Assembly: GCA_000818945.1 (NCBI GenBank)
Contig: KN805379.1
Span: 719,508-783,507 of the forward strand
Direction: 5' to 3'
Source of the DNA: Schizochytrium sp. CCTCC M209059
Lineage: Eukaryota; Sar; Bigyra; Thraustochytrida; Thraustochytriidae
DNA: 64,000 nucleotides
Numbering within the stretch: position 1 is the first letter of the stretch; every line of letters starts with the position of its first letter. Below the pieces are notes generated by a model that was given only the letters and a program-made list of their open reading frames with translations, was not told where the DNA came from and did not search any database. A program made the translations under genes and the position numbers. Shown here one piece after another: positions 28,501 through 37,816 of the stretch.

Positions 28501-29170
28501 TTTTGCGAAAGTAGTGCAAGAGGGCCGGGCGGTTGCACAAGGCTTTGGGGATGCGTTCCACGAGAACTGTGTAGCTCTGAGGTGAGAGTCGTCGCAAGAA
28601 CTCGTGGCGGTGGCGGATATACTGTCTATACTCCTGATGCAAAAAGTATAGGACAATGATGGAGTTCACATACGTCATGACCACTGCCGCCCACAGACGA
28701 CCATCGGCCTCGCGGCTCTTGAGCAGCGAATCGATCGTATACCGTTTGAAACCCTCGGCCTCATTCGTGGGCTCGGTGGCATAAAGAGGCAGCAGCACAA
28801 AGAGACAGCAGGGCGTCATCCAAAGAAAGGTCTTGGAGCAGAGCACGAGCAAGCGGTTCATCATGAAGGCGTCGAGGCCGACCTCATCGAGGATCCGGCG
28901 CGAGGCCTCGCTCTTGGACATGCTTCGGAGCCACTTCAAAATGCCTCTGGGCGGGGCACGCGGCGGAATTTGCGCGGTCAGCAGCCTCGGCGCAAAGATC
29001 TTCCGCGCCCATCCGCCTCGCGCGGCGCCCGCGCGCACGACCCCGAAGAAGGCGAAGAGCACGACGAAGCCGAGTGAGGCCGACGCGCACGTGCTCAAGA
29101 AGGTGTCAACGGCGATGTCCGGCTTCACCGCCGGCGTTGGGCCCTGCGTCGGGCCGGTGTCCTCCGACAT
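25538..29170 (-). CDS. OSCA/TMEM63/CSC1-type mechanosensitive cation channel
   Basis: 1210 residues. The N-terminal region has the first membrane span (about 22-48), two more near 120-200, and then the large cytosolic domain typical of the family (YTVLVERIPKAL, HYFRKIFGNRV). The C-terminal RSN1-type seven-helix block lies at about 745-1135, with VLPPII-like VPPIIN, FFQVYYYFLLIQVFLFYTVAGG, and ICPPMTFVALVFFLVATVVYRNQL shown in part by CPPMTF. OSCA/TMEM63 proteins are dimeric, stretch- or osmotically gated, Ca2+-permeable channels. The cytosolic domain is interrupted by a long low-complexity insert (about 310-700) holding an Asp tract, Ser-rich stretches and Arg-rich stretches, far larger than in plant or animal members. 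The ATG at 29170 is used; upstream the frame has only a TTG. It is divergent from VPS52. Confidence 0.92.
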   Translation of the reverse strand: MSEDTGPTQGPTPAVKPDIAVDTFLSTCASASLGFVVLFAFFGVVRAGAARGGWARKIFAPRLLTAQIPPRAPPRGILKWLRSMSKSEASRRILDEVGLDAFMMNRLLVLCSKTFLWMTPCCLFVLLPLYATEPTNEAEGFKRYTIDSLLKSREADGRLWAAVVMTYVNSIIVLYFLHQEYRQYIRHRHEFLRRLSPQSYTVLVERIPKALCNRPALLHYFRKIFGNRVLDARVVESDPMLNYALRKRLEAVTLLERALYELDRTGKRPWRLYFPWMCGQIRQRMAPLGVFHGDYENIHIAEAGLEEHLLQNETGASRASTPRAGAETGEEPQANSSEEDDDDDDDDDGDDDDDDVDDDDELDGVIEPTSSHLARSVSQRSPANSSEPGTPQVLTSSPVSPVSSALPVSTAAASPGQDENAERELPMPGSTSGANEDALGGLNSAPSTIPNVSVQDSVDEERIYLESWQRELQAGGYSAEQSGAQVNPEAFHGASSHARVGGHATARHHSLSQAHHHRGQRRSYCLWLMAHFNVYMYIDSIKSYKRELKVWNRRVKRLQIRAMRRRQRIEEEAIANVVLPSQQVVQDQLRLRLKQERKLRRANHQRRHSASGTGELRRRTTGDSLAGDNASMPGGVAMARGYGAGQGASTMRGVENYEARRRRSLEQRPGAAGDIETATRSSSGKSLNSASASATPLAVPWDDGNNALLRSLLTERKISESGMSVATSDGDEDSEYFLDDDDGLSGYATSDDGQVNLFEHAGLDDILRYAVDQNERTSAFITFSSLTAAMAAAQSTIDRPLKMSISVAPDVRDVLWENLGLPLPLLAIFTWVIRAILAAVVIVFGTITASLAALTNLAYLQKVIPGLREWLIIHGQWVVLFQQLTPMMMVVLYTLVPPIINTVLSVQRRRFMSETQIEFFQVYYYFLLIQVFLFYTVAGGFLQNFSSIVVRPIEFLSLMGRALPSNELFFLQYFVTRTFLLIFELLRVADVSIAVLRGMFTRSRTARDRRTPWCGCTTIDHPTGGNIERTISNITLCFSIGLCYSVICPPMTFVALVFFLVATVVYRNQLLFVYTHEREGGGLMFPYVFRALIISVVIFQLVMLGIFSVRASPTSVSLMIPLVVLTLSFMLFCENAYERPSRFLPLGDASELDIIHGKPKIVLEFQHPALKAPAKLLPESSDADSYRLMRHASLTAWGDTAPSLNDSFSF

Positions 29171-29492
29171 CGCGCCGCGGTGACCCCGCGCCGCCGCCGC
29201 CGCCGCCGCCGCCCTGCGCGAGCCCCTCCGCGCGACTGCGCACGCGGCAACGCAGGTTTGCCTGGGCCGCCGCGGCGTGAGTCGAGTCCTCCTCTCCTTC
29301 AAGCGCCTTCAAGTTGTTCAAACCTCTCTCGAACCTCGTCTCGAACAGACTCCGTGTTGGCTCCTAGCAGAGCAGAGCAGAGCAGAGCAGAGCAGAGCAG
29401 AGCAGAGCAGAGCGAGAACCAGGCTCGAGCGGGCGGGCGCGCGGAGCGTCGAGCGGAGCGTCGAGCGGAGCACCGGGCGGAGGAGCGGCGCC
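29171..29492. promoter_or_regulatory. Divergent intergenic region, TMEM63-type and VPS52 genes
   Basis: 322 bp shared by two divergent starts; promoter function is inferred. It contains CCG triplets near 29183-29215 and the AGAGC array of the VPS52 leader. Confidence 0.5.
29366..29413 (+). repeat. AGAGC pentamer array in VPS52 leader
   Basis: Nine to ten perfect AGAGC copies, ending 80 bp upstream of the VPS52 ATG. AGAGC lies on the coding strand. Confidence 0.95.
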
Positions 29493-31745
29493 ATGCAGAC
29501 CTCGCCCGAAGCTGCGCCCCTCGCTCGCGCCGAGGCGGCCTCCACGCGGGATGGAGCTGGGAGCACCGTCGCCTCTATGATGCACGGCGGCGCGGACGAG
29601 GTGTACGAAGACGAGGCCGCCGCCGCCGAGGCTGGAGGAGGAGGGCGGGCTGACGAGGACCAGGACGACTTTGCGTTCGACCTGACGACCATCGAGGAGG
29701 ATCTGGCGAGATTCCAGGAGGACGAAGTCGTGCGCGACGCCCTGGCGAGAGGCGTGGATCTTCGCTCGTATTCGCGCCAGATCGACGGGGACCTGCGCGC
29801 ACTCCAGTCGAGCTCGATCCCGGAATTCGTCATTGAGGCGCCTGTCTCGGCAGAACTGTACCGCGAACTAACCGCGTGCGACGAGGCTCTTGCCAGCATG
29901 GAAAATGTTCTCCTTGGGTTCCAGGCAGATCTAGGCGGCATCAGCGACGAGATCCGACACCTTCAGGACGAATCTCTACTCATGAGTGTCAAGCTCAAGA
30001 ACAGACGCGCTGCTGAAGAAGACTTTTGTCGCGTCCTCGAGAATCTCATCGTGCCTGAGACCCTAATTGTCGGCATCTGCCAGGGCGAGGTCAACGAAGA
30101 CTATGTGCTCTATGTCCAGGAGCTTTCGCGCAAGATGAAGTTTGTGCGGAACAAGGATCCCGTCCCAGGCGCTGGTGCAGTGGCGCCCAGCGACATGCAG
30201 GCTGTCCAAGATGTGGAACCACAGCTGGAAAAGCTCCGCCTCAAGGCTGTCGCGAAAGTTCGTCAGTTTCTCCTCGACCAAATCAACGCACTCAAGAAAC
30301 CAAAGACGAATGTGCAGGTTATGCAACAGAATGTTTTGCTCAAATTCAAAGTATTCATGACATTTTTAGCAGCGCACGCCCCGGCCGTTGCCGAGGAGGT
30401 TCGCGCCACCTATGTCGACGCGATGACACGAATTTTATACTCGCTCTTTAAGAGCTACACGAGCAGCTTGCTCAAGCTGCAAGTCCCTGGCCCTGTCAAG
30501 GAAGATGTCATTGGTGCCGAGGAAACAATCGTTTCCGCTCAAGAGTCGAACGTGGCGTCCCCCTTTGGGCCCACAGGCCTCGGACAACGGGAGTCTGAGC
30601 TTGGTGAACCGGATGCGCCTCCGATCATCTCTCATCTAGCCAAGTCCAGGGGGACAAGGTTCCACTTTGAGTGCATTTTCCGATCCGTGCAAAAGCATCT
30701 CATGGATTCGGCAACCTCTGAGTTCCTATTCATTCTTGAGTTTTTTGACGCGCGCTCGCATGATCTCTTCAACCAAATTTTTGCCAAGACGCTTTCATTG
30801 TGTCTGGAGCATGTGGAAAACTTTTTGTACTCGTGTAACGATCCGGTTGCGCTGCTGCTCATGATCCGGACCACGCAGTCGCATCGTCTTCAGATGGAGC
30901 GCCGACGCGTCCCTGTGCTCGACGGCTACTTTGATCATGTGGGTATGATGCTCTGGCCGCAGTTCAAAAAGGTCTTTGACGCGAACCTACGGAGTCTGCG
31001 TGCGCCCGCGCTTGCAAAACTTGGTGTGCAGCGCCTCTCGTTGCAGCCTCACTATGTCTCGTTGCGCTACGCGCGCTTCACTTCGTCCGTGTACGCAATC
31101 AGCACGTCATTAACGACCTCGGACGACATGTTGCCGCACCATATGAGCGCGCTGCGCCAGGCGTACCTGGACCTCCTGGACAAGCTCGTCACCGCGGCGA
31201 CACAATCACGGCAGCACCACCGTGCGCTGGAGACTTCGCGCGGTAAACTTGTTTTTCGCATTAATAACCTTGACGCGGTGATTAGCTACTTTTCCAAGGC
31301 CTCGCACTCGAGCAATCCCGAGGATTATCGTGCTCTCGAAGAGCTTCTCTTGTACGATGTAGAAATGTACATTGAGGAAGAACTCGCGCAGGTGCTTGGC
31401 CCATTGGTAGCCTTTGTCAAGGAGCGCGGGGCCGGCGACGGCGAGGAGGATGGCGCCAGTGCAGCACCGATTGACGAGACAAAGCTCCGCGCTCTCGTTC
31501 AGGACATTTCGTCGCGCTGGCGCGCTACGCTAGAACAGCTTCACACCGATGTGCAGAGCCACTTTTCTGCGTCGCCGGCCACGGGACGCGACGTCTTGCA
31601 GCGCATGTTTGCCCAGTATTGCATTTACTATTCGAGCTTTCGCCAACTTGCGAGCAAGTTTGATGGAGCCGACGCCAAGTTGGTCGACGCCCAGGTCGTC
31701 ATGAACGAGATGAAGCGCTTTGGGCACATGTCGCGCAACTCATGA
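29493..31745 (+). CDS. VPS52: GARP/EARP tethering complex subunit VPS52
   Basis: 750 residues, near the family's normal length. The acidic, Ala/Gly-rich N terminus leads into DDFAFDLTTIEEDLARFQ. The Vps52 signature follows: LGGISDEIRHLQDESLLMSV shows the conserved ISxEIxxLQxxS pattern, then LENLIVPETLI and GEVNEDYVLYV. The C-terminal helical rods include FIRSVQKHL-like FRSVQKHLMD and LFNQIFAKTLSL. VPS52 is the core subunit of GARP (with VPS51, VPS53, VPS54) and EARP. These tether endosome-derived vesicles at the trans-Golgi network and recycling endosomes. The gene is intronless. The frame is open upstream through the pentamer array, where it would read repeated Ala-Glu-Gln-Ser-Arg, but only from a GTG, so the ATG at 29493 is preferred. 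Confidence 0.93.
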   Translation: MQTSPEAAPLARAEAASTRDGAGSTVASMMHGGADEVYEDEAAAAEAGGGGRADEDQDDFAFDLTTIEEDLARFQEDEVVRDALARGVDLRSYSRQIDGDLRALQSSSIPEFVIEAPVSAELYRELTACDEALASMENVLLGFQADLGGISDEIRHLQDESLLMSVKLKNRRAAEEDFCRVLENLIVPETLIVGICQGEVNEDYVLYVQELSRKMKFVRNKDPVPGAGAVAPSDMQAVQDVEPQLEKLRLKAVAKVRQFLLDQINALKKPKTNVQVMQQNVLLKFKVFMTFLAAHAPAVAEEVRATYVDAMTRILYSLFKSYTSSLLKLQVPGPVKEDVIGAEETIVSAQESNVASPFGPTGLGQRESELGEPDAPPIISHLAKSRGTRFHFECIFRSVQKHLMDSATSEFLFILEFFDARSHDLFNQIFAKTLSLCLEHVENFLYSCNDPVALLLMIRTTQSHRLQMERRRVPVLDGYFDHVGMMLWPQFKKVFDANLRSLRAPALAKLGVQRLSLQPHYVSLRYARFTSSVYAISTSLTTSDDMLPHHMSALRQAYLDLLDKLVTAATQSRQHHRALETSRGKLVFRINNLDAVISYFSKASHSSNPEDYRALEELLLYDVEMYIEEELAQVLGPLVAFVKERGAGDGEEDGASAAPIDETKLRALVQDISSRWRATLEQLHTDVQSHFSASPATGRDVLQRMFAQYCIYYSSFRQLASKFDGADAKLVDAQVVMNEMKRFGHMSRNS

Positions 31746-32105
31746 AGTTTTTTCTTGATGTTGCAAGGACGTACACGTTGGCAGACAGGGAACCCGGCCT
31801 TTCAGGTGGTATACGTACTGCCCTTCGGATGGCCGCCTCCCCTCCCCATCCCCCCCTTCCCCCCGTCCATGCGCTTGTTCTGGCGACCTTTAAAGCCGAT
31901 AAACAACAAAGACACCAGACATGCATTATTGATTACTCTTGCGACGAGAATGGGAGAGAAGGAAAGAGAAATAGTTACGTGATGTGATGTATTGCGTTGT
32001 GTAGTTGGCTTGCTATCGATTGGGTTGATTTGTTGTCGTCAAACTGTAGTTTTATTCGTGTTTTTTTTTTTCTTTTTCAGCCGGCCAAAGTGTTGTTGTA
32101 TGTGA
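31746..32105. other. Convergent intergenic region
   Basis: 360 bp between the VPS52 and PI4K stop codons, with C-rich (31845-31870) and T-rich (32060-32075) tracts. No gene is seen. Confidence 0.5.
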
Positions 32106-34397
32106 TCAAAAGATTGGTCGGATACCGTTAGTTCGCTGCTGGAACTTTTCGTACAGCACCGTGCCGCGATGCTGCTTGGCCTTGGCAATCATTTCCTCAA
32201 TCTTAACTTCAATTTCGTCGTCCTCAAGATCAATGAAAAGACGCTGTCGGAGCTCTCGGATGACGCGCTTGACGCCTCCACCGGGCTGGTTAAATGCAGG
32301 AAGATTTGACTTGTAGCCAGTGACCTCGATGAGCGTCTCGAGGGTCTCAATCTCGTCGCGGATCGCCAGGAGGCCGCGCGTGCAGAGCTCCTTGAAGTAC
32401 TGCCAGTTCGCATGTTCAACACCACCCATAACCGCGACCATTTCGTTGGTAAGCTTGAAGGCCGCCCGCTCAAAGGAAAAGTTCGTATGCGCAACCTTGT
32501 CCTTGCCGGGGGCCATGGCAAAGATAAATCCGTAGTCAATGTGGACAACGCGACCGTCGTTGCGGAGCATAATGTTTCCGTTGTGGCGATCGTGAACGCC
32601 AAAAATGTAGCACATCATTGAGTATCCAGCCATGGACTCGACAAAGCGCCGACGCGCCGCAGCCATTTCGTGCGGCGTCGTAAAGATTCGCTGAAAGTGC
32701 TCCTCCAGCGTCACATTGCGCTTCTCCTCGGCATAGTAATCCGACTTGATCGCATCCAAGGACTGCGCATCCTCCACGACCTCGATGAGACCCAGAGTTC
32801 TTCCCGTGGGAAGAATCCGATAAGGCTGCAGCCAGAGGTTGAGATCGAGGTCCGACCATGTATCGTAGAGAAAGGAAATGAGCTGCATCATGAATGCCTC
32901 TTGTCGGAGATCGTCGTTGCTCTTCGCAATCACGCGTTGCACGCCGGTGACGGAGGGAATGTTCATTCGAGACATGGACGATGCCTCTCGCGTGAGTTCC
33001 TGCTCCTCGGCCCAGATGCTCGAGGGCGATCGTTGAAGAGGCATCAGGACCGAGGCAATCTTCTGCCCCAGACTCACATCCTCCTGAACAGCGCCCTCAC
33101 CGTAATGCGCGTGCAAGGTGGTGGCAATGTCCGTACCCATGCCGCCGACGGCAAAGGTGAGCAAGACGGGGACGCGCTCTCGCGTCGAAAAGGCGCGGGC
33201 GTGATTTGCGTCAACATCAATGACGCCCTCAAACTCGGCCGTCGAGCGCTTGAGCGGCACGTAGAGTCCCTTTGACGCATCAAAATCTTTGCCGAGGCGC
33301 AGGCATGCGCGCTTGAGCGCGCCCGCGCGATCTCTCTTTTCCGTGTCCCGCATGAGCTCGGAAATGTCCGTGAGACTGGACACGAAACGTAGCTCGTCTT
33401 GGAAGAACTGGTGGCGCTCATTTTGAGCCACGCTCGTTTCGGCGTCGACGAGATCAGAAGGCTTGATGAGCGGCGGCTGCTCGGCGGCCTTGCGGAGATG
33501 CCTGATCCAATCGTTGCGCGTGCTCTCATTCGGCGCCGCCAGCTTGAAAACACGGCCGGTGTGGATCTCGCGGATCTCAAAGTAAAAGTCGTACGTGCGA
33601 TGCGTCTTGTCCTCGACGATTTCCGCGGCGTAGAGCGGTATCGCCCGCTTGAGGGCGCCGTCGCGAATGCGGTAGCAGAGCAAAAGGCGGTTCTTGATAG
33701 CGAAACGCCGCTGCTTCCATCCTTTGGTGGCAAAGGGATTACTCCGTGTGGAGCGTTTGAAGAGGAGCTCGCCTTCAAGAAAAGCCTCGTCCGACTTGCC
33801 ATACGAAACGAGCTTACGGGCATGCGCAAGTCGTAGCTGGCGGAGTTGGCCGTCAAGATTCGCCTTGTCGATCTCGCCGGACTGGAACTGTTCCTCGAGC
33901 TCGAGTACCTCACTATTGTCGCCGTACACGACTGCGCGCTCGAGCGCGTAAATGAGCGAGGAGCAGCGCAGGTAGACGTCCGTGTTCTGGTTCGGGTTCC
34001 GCTTACCGTTCTCCATCTCGGGCTGCGCGTCCTCGAGGTAGCCCATGAGCTGCCAAAACACGAGAAAAGAAAAGTGCATCGAGACCTGGCACACCATGAG
34101 CATGAACTCTTGCAGCATATCCTCGGAGAGGCTGTCCGCGTGCACGAGCATGTGCACGAGCTGCGGCAGGTAGAACTCGACGCCGTCGAGGAGCTTCTTG
34201 CTCGAGTGCCGTTCTTGAAGAACCTCGATCACGCTCGACACGAGCTCGGGCCGTTCACGCGCCTTCCACATGAGCAGCGTCACGGCTCGCATGTCGAGCT
34301 CCTCGCCCTCCTTGAGCTGCGTCACCTGCACGCTGAGGTGCTTGGCGAGCCCCACGGAATTGTCCAGCTCTGCATCGCGCTCGGCGGACGTCGCCAT
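32106..34397 (-). CDS. PI4KB: Type III phosphatidylinositol 4-kinase beta with internal PH domain
   Basis: 763 residues. The N-terminal helical (lipid kinase unique) domain spans about 30-190: LLMWKARERPELV and HMLVHADSLSEDMLQEFMLM belong to it. A PH domain follows at about 205-315 (FLEGELLFKRS, WKQRRFAIKNRLLLCYR, ending NDWIRHLRKA). The kinase domain occupies about 470-763: the ATP lysine is in VIAKSNDDLRQE, the catalytic loop is GVHDRHNGNIM and the metal-binding motif is IDYGF, so it should be active. PI4K-beta makes PI4P at the Golgi and feeds vesicle traffic, in keeping with VPS52 next door, though adjacency proves nothing. Human PI4KB and yeast Pik1 lack a PH domain at this place as I know them. 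The frame is open about 80 codons further upstream but only from a GTG. Confidence 0.92.
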   Translation of the reverse strand: MATSAERDAELDNSVGLAKHLSVQVTQLKEGEELDMRAVTLLMWKARERPELVSSVIEVLQERHSSKKLLDGVEFYLPQLVHMLVHADSLSEDMLQEFMLMVCQVSMHFSFLVFWQLMGYLEDAQPEMENGKRNPNQNTDVYLRCSSLIYALERAVVYGDNSEVLELEEQFQSGEIDKANLDGQLRQLRLAHARKLVSYGKSDEAFLEGELLFKRSTRSNPFATKGWKQRRFAIKNRLLLCYRIRDGALKRAIPLYAAEIVEDKTHRTYDFYFEIREIHTGRVFKLAAPNESTRNDWIRHLRKAAEQPPLIKPSDLVDAETSVAQNERHQFFQDELRFVSSLTDISELMRDTEKRDRAGALKRACLRLGKDFDASKGLYVPLKRSTAEFEGVIDVDANHARAFSTRERVPVLLTFAVGGMGTDIATTLHAHYGEGAVQEDVSLGQKIASVLMPLQRSPSSIWAEEQELTREASSMSRMNIPSVTGVQRVIAKSNDDLRQEAFMMQLISFLYDTWSDLDLNLWLQPYRILPTGRTLGLIEVVEDAQSLDAIKSDYYAEEKRNVTLEEHFQRIFTTPHEMAAARRRFVESMAGYSMMCYIFGVHDRHNGNIMLRNDGRVVHIDYGFIFAMAPGKDKVAHTNFSFERAAFKLTNEMVAVMGGVEHANWQYFKELCTRGLLAIRDEIETLETLIEVTGYKSNLPAFNQPGGGVKRVIRELRQRLFIDLEDDEIEVKIEEMIAKAKQHRGTVLYEKFQQRTNGIRPIF

Positions 34398-34774
34398 GGT
34401 CGTCGTCTCGACGCTCTCGCTCTCTCGCTCGCTCTCCTCTGCGCGGCCTCGCGACGGCGGCGGGACGTGCGCGCACGAGCAAGCTCCCCGGGCCCCACTT
34501 CCGCGCGCAAAAGCGGCCTCCTGGCGCCAGCCGCGACGCAGAAGAAGAGTTAATGCCCTCGTCGCCAAGGGCTCGGGGTCCTGGCTCGCCCGCCCCTTCC
34601 TTACGCGCGCGCGCGCCACAACAATGACAGTCACAGAGACTGCAACAGCAACCGCGACAAGCAGCGGGAGAAGAGCGTCAAGTCCTCCCTGCCGGCGGCG
34701 TCTGCGCCAGCTTGCGCGACTGCCCTCCCTCCTTGTCTCCCTCCTTTAGGTCGTGCGCGCGTGCACGCGCTGGC

Positions 34775-34801
34775 CCTCTCTCCTCTCCTCTCCTCTCCTT
34801 T
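34775..34801 (+). repeat. CTCTC pentamer array
   Basis: About five CTCTC-type pentamers, ending in CTCCTTTCC. It is about 380 bp upstream of the PI4K ATG, on whose coding strand it reads GAGAG. Confidence 0.75.
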
Positions 34802-34965
34802 CCTTTTTTTTACTCGCTGTCGGCCCATTGCAAGGAGGCTCGCCTCGCTGCCTGCTTGCTGCCTATCTACGTACGTCCGTGCGGCGCGTGCATGCGAGCG
34901 AAGGAAGGAATACCTACCTCCCTACCGCGGCGCCACAGGTCGCGGCGGAGGCGAGCCGGCGAGAG

Positions 34966-34990
34966 GAGGGAGGGAGGGAGGGAGGGAGGG
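34966..34990 (+). repeat. GGGA tetramer array
   Basis: About six GGGA copies in the spacer between the PI4K and CAP-Gly genes. Confidence 0.85.
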
Positions 34991-35384
34991 CGGGAGGAGG
35001 ATGCGCGAGGGCTTTGCGAGCCGCGTGGCGGCCGGGGAAAGCGCCCGGGTATGCTTGGGGCCTCCTCACAGTCGGGCTGACATGTGTGAATGAAGATGCG
35101 GCTTACGTATCACGATGCCATGTTCATCAGTATAAGAAGTATAGGCCTAGACTAGGTCTTGTTTGCTTGATGGGGAGAATGGGCTCGACAATGCAGGGCG
35201 CGCCAAAGGACCAGGTCTACTCGTCGCCGAGGACTCCACAGACAAGGAGTGGGTGCTCTTGCTCTTGCCGGCTAAGCTGACGACTTGGTTGCGGAGAGCA
35301 GCTTATTATGACATCGAAAATGACCCAACCGCCGTTGCTGTAAAAGAAAAGAAAGGCACAGTGCCAGACAAAACGTCGAAGCCA

Positions 35385-35408
35385 AAGCAAGCAAGCAAGC
35401 AAGCAAGC
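35385..35408 (+). repeat. AAGC tetramer array in leader of CAP-Gly gene
   Basis: Six AAGC copies, about 155 bp upstream of the CAP-Gly ATG, on its coding strand. Confidence 0.85.
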
Positions 35409-35564
35409 AGCGGCGGCAGCAGGCCCAGCTGCAGCACTGACAAAACGACGGGAACGCGGGCAAGTAGCGCGGGGAGAGACTTCGTGAGCTGTTCTACCGG
35501 CCTATACCTGCCTCCCGCTCGCTAGCTAGCTAGACTGGCGCCGAGGCCAGAAGAGAAGGAAAAG

Positions 35565-36412
35565 ATGCAGGTCGAGCCAGGCAGCCGCGTCCGGTTGGCG
35601 CACCTGGGTGATGCCCAGGGCACCGTCCGCTTTCTCGGGTCCGTTCACTATGCCAAGGGCGACGACTGGGTAGGCGTGGAGATGGACGACCCCATCGGCA
35701 AGAACAACGGCTCCGTCAAAGGTCAGACGTACTTTTCTTGCAACGACAAACATGGCGTCTTTGCTCGCCTTGGCAGTGTCAGGTTGGACGCCGGCAGCAG
35801 CAGCAACAAAGCAAAAGGCAGCAGCAGCAGCAGCAACAACAACAACAAGAACAACAATGACAACAACGACGAGGACGGTGCAGGATCTGTCGAAAACAGG
35901 TCTGCGGACGAGCTCAAACGCGCAGGGAATGAGCGTTTTGTTGCCAAGGATTTCGAAGGCGCCCTCATGCTCTACTCCATGGCACTTGAGCAAGATCCAA
36001 GAAATGCCATTCTTTGTGGAAATCGTGCAGCCTGCCTTCTCGAACTGGACGACCCAGAAAACGCATTGCTTGACGCAGAAGCAGCCATCGATGCCCAACC
36101 TGACTGGTGGAAGGGCCACATGCGTCGCGGCAAGGCGCTCAAGATGTTGGACGAATTCGAGGAGGCCGCACATAGCCTCACAAAGGCCGCTGAGCTTGTT
36201 TCAGACATGCAACAGCGTAACGAGCTCCTCGATCTCGCAAAAGGATGTCTGCAGATGGCCATGCAGGCAGATACCAGGCAAACCGCCTCGGCCTCATCGG
36301 AACCCTCGTGGTTGGCTGCACTCCCGCCGGATATTGCTGCAGAGGCACGATCCAATCCCGAATTTATGGCCGCCCTCATGGAGGAGATGCAGGGCATGGG
36401 CATGGATATGAA

Positions 36413-36446
<34 letters not shown>

Positions 36447-37619
36447 GACGATATGAGCCATCTCGGAGATGGAATGCCGCCCATGCCTCCCGGTATGATG
36501 CCTGGCATGGATATGGGCATGGGGCAAGGCGGCGCGGGCATTGAGAAACAGCGTCTCAAACGCCCCGTTCTTCTTGTGCTCCCTCTGCACGAAGCCGCGA
36601 AGGAAGGCGACACAGAAAAAGTGCGAAGCGAACTACAAGATGACTCGACTGGAGTCAACGAGCTCGACTCGCACGGCAGAACTCCGCTTGCCTGGGCTTG
36701 TCTCGGAGGTCACGTGGATGCTGCACGAGCTCTCATCGATGCGGGGGCAGCAGTTGATCCGGTGAAATCCAACGCCAAATCCACTGCTGAAGATCTTGGA
36801 GACGACAACGAGGATGAAGATGATATCGCCATTCCTCTCCACTTTGCTGTTCGATCCGGCTCATTGGAAATGGTCAATCTTCTCTTGGATAAGGGCGCAG
36901 ATCCCGAGTTGCAAGAACCCATTCTTGGCCACAATGCACTTCACCAAGCAGTCAAATCAGGCCACGCTGAGCTCGTGTGCGCCCTTCTCGATAGATTTGG
37001 CGCTAGTCTCGGTGACAAGGAGGATCTTCGAGGCATTTCTCCTTTCAGCCTTGCGTGCACTGTCAAGTATGCGGGCGATCGTCTTGCGTTGCTGCGAGAC
37101 ATGCACTCGCGTGGAGCCTCTGTAAGTGCGGGCGTCCTCTTTGCCGCGCTCACCCGTGTCGAAGACGAGGGCATCCTCGCGCTCCTCCAGGAACTGGACC
37201 CCGCTGCTCGTGTTGATGCCAATCCTGCACTGCGCACGGCCACTGGAGCGACGCTTCTTCATTTGGCGGCACGAATGACCCCTGCAAAGGATGCTGAAAG
37301 CCAGATCAAATCCTTGTTGCAAAATGGTATGAAACCCTTTGTCAACGACCTCGACAGCAACGGTTGCTCGCCTCTTGGCGTCGCCTGTCAGCGCAAGGCC
37401 TACCCCGGCGTTCTTCGCATTCTTGCCGAGGCGGGAGCTGACGTCAACGCGCCTCAGGGTGCTTCTGGCATCCGACCGCTGCACATCGTTGGTAACGAGT
37501 CGAATGAGCCTGCGTGGGAGGCTTTACTGGCTCTGGGCGCTGACGAGACCGCTACAGATTTAGAAGGTAAGCCCCCAAAGCTCCGGCCCAACCTCGCGGA
37601 CAAGTGTTGCATCATGTAA
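35565..37619 (+). CDS. CAP-Gly / TPR / STI1-like / ankyrin fusion protein with CaaX terminus
   Basis: 684 residues with an unusual domain order. Residues 8-75 are a CAP-Gly domain (DDWVGVEMDDPIGKNNGSV, GQTYFSC, HGVFARLGSVRL), a microtubule or EEY-tail binder. After an Asn/Ser linker, residues 112-230 hold three TPRs (ELKRAGNERFVAKDFEGAL). Residues 260-280 look like an STI1/DP segment (DIAAEARSNPEFMAALMEEM). A Gly-Met repeat (about 283-330) follows, as in some HSP70 co-chaperones. Ankyrin repeats run from about 338 to 670 (RTPLAWACLGGHVDAARAL, GHNALHQAVKSGHAELV). The last four residues, CCIM, are a CaaX box predicted to be farnesylated. The protein may be a membrane-tethered co-chaperone linked to microtubules or tubulin folding; that role is inference. 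It is intronless. Confidence 0.9.
36414..36447 (+). repeat. Coding ATGGGC hexamer array (Met-Gly repeat)
   Basis: About five to six ATGGGC copies inside the CAP-Gly/TPR/ankyrin gene, encoding alternating Met-Gly. Length changes here stay in frame. Confidence 0.9.
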
Positions 37620-37816
37620 ATTCTAAAAGAGAATACGATGGTATCATTTTTGAGAGGAGAAATAGTCAAACGCCACACACGCAAGGAATCCATCTTACGG
37701 CAGGGGTAAACTCGCTGTCAGACCAGTAACAGTATCTCTTTTCTAAACTGACACAAGCCTTTGCAGAGTAAACTTTCTTGTTCAGAAACAAACTTATCAA
37801 TCAATGTCGAGTGATT

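Larger units (their letters stand above)
34398..35564. other. Large divergent intergenic region, PI4K and CAP-Gly genes
   Basis: 1167 bp. It is rich in simple repeats: CTCTC pentamers (34775-34801), GGGA tetramers (34966-34990), AAGC tetramers (35385-35408) and a CTAG palindromic run (35518-35532). The long open frames here are repeat-driven and show no protein family. It presumably holds both promoters. Confidence 0.5.
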
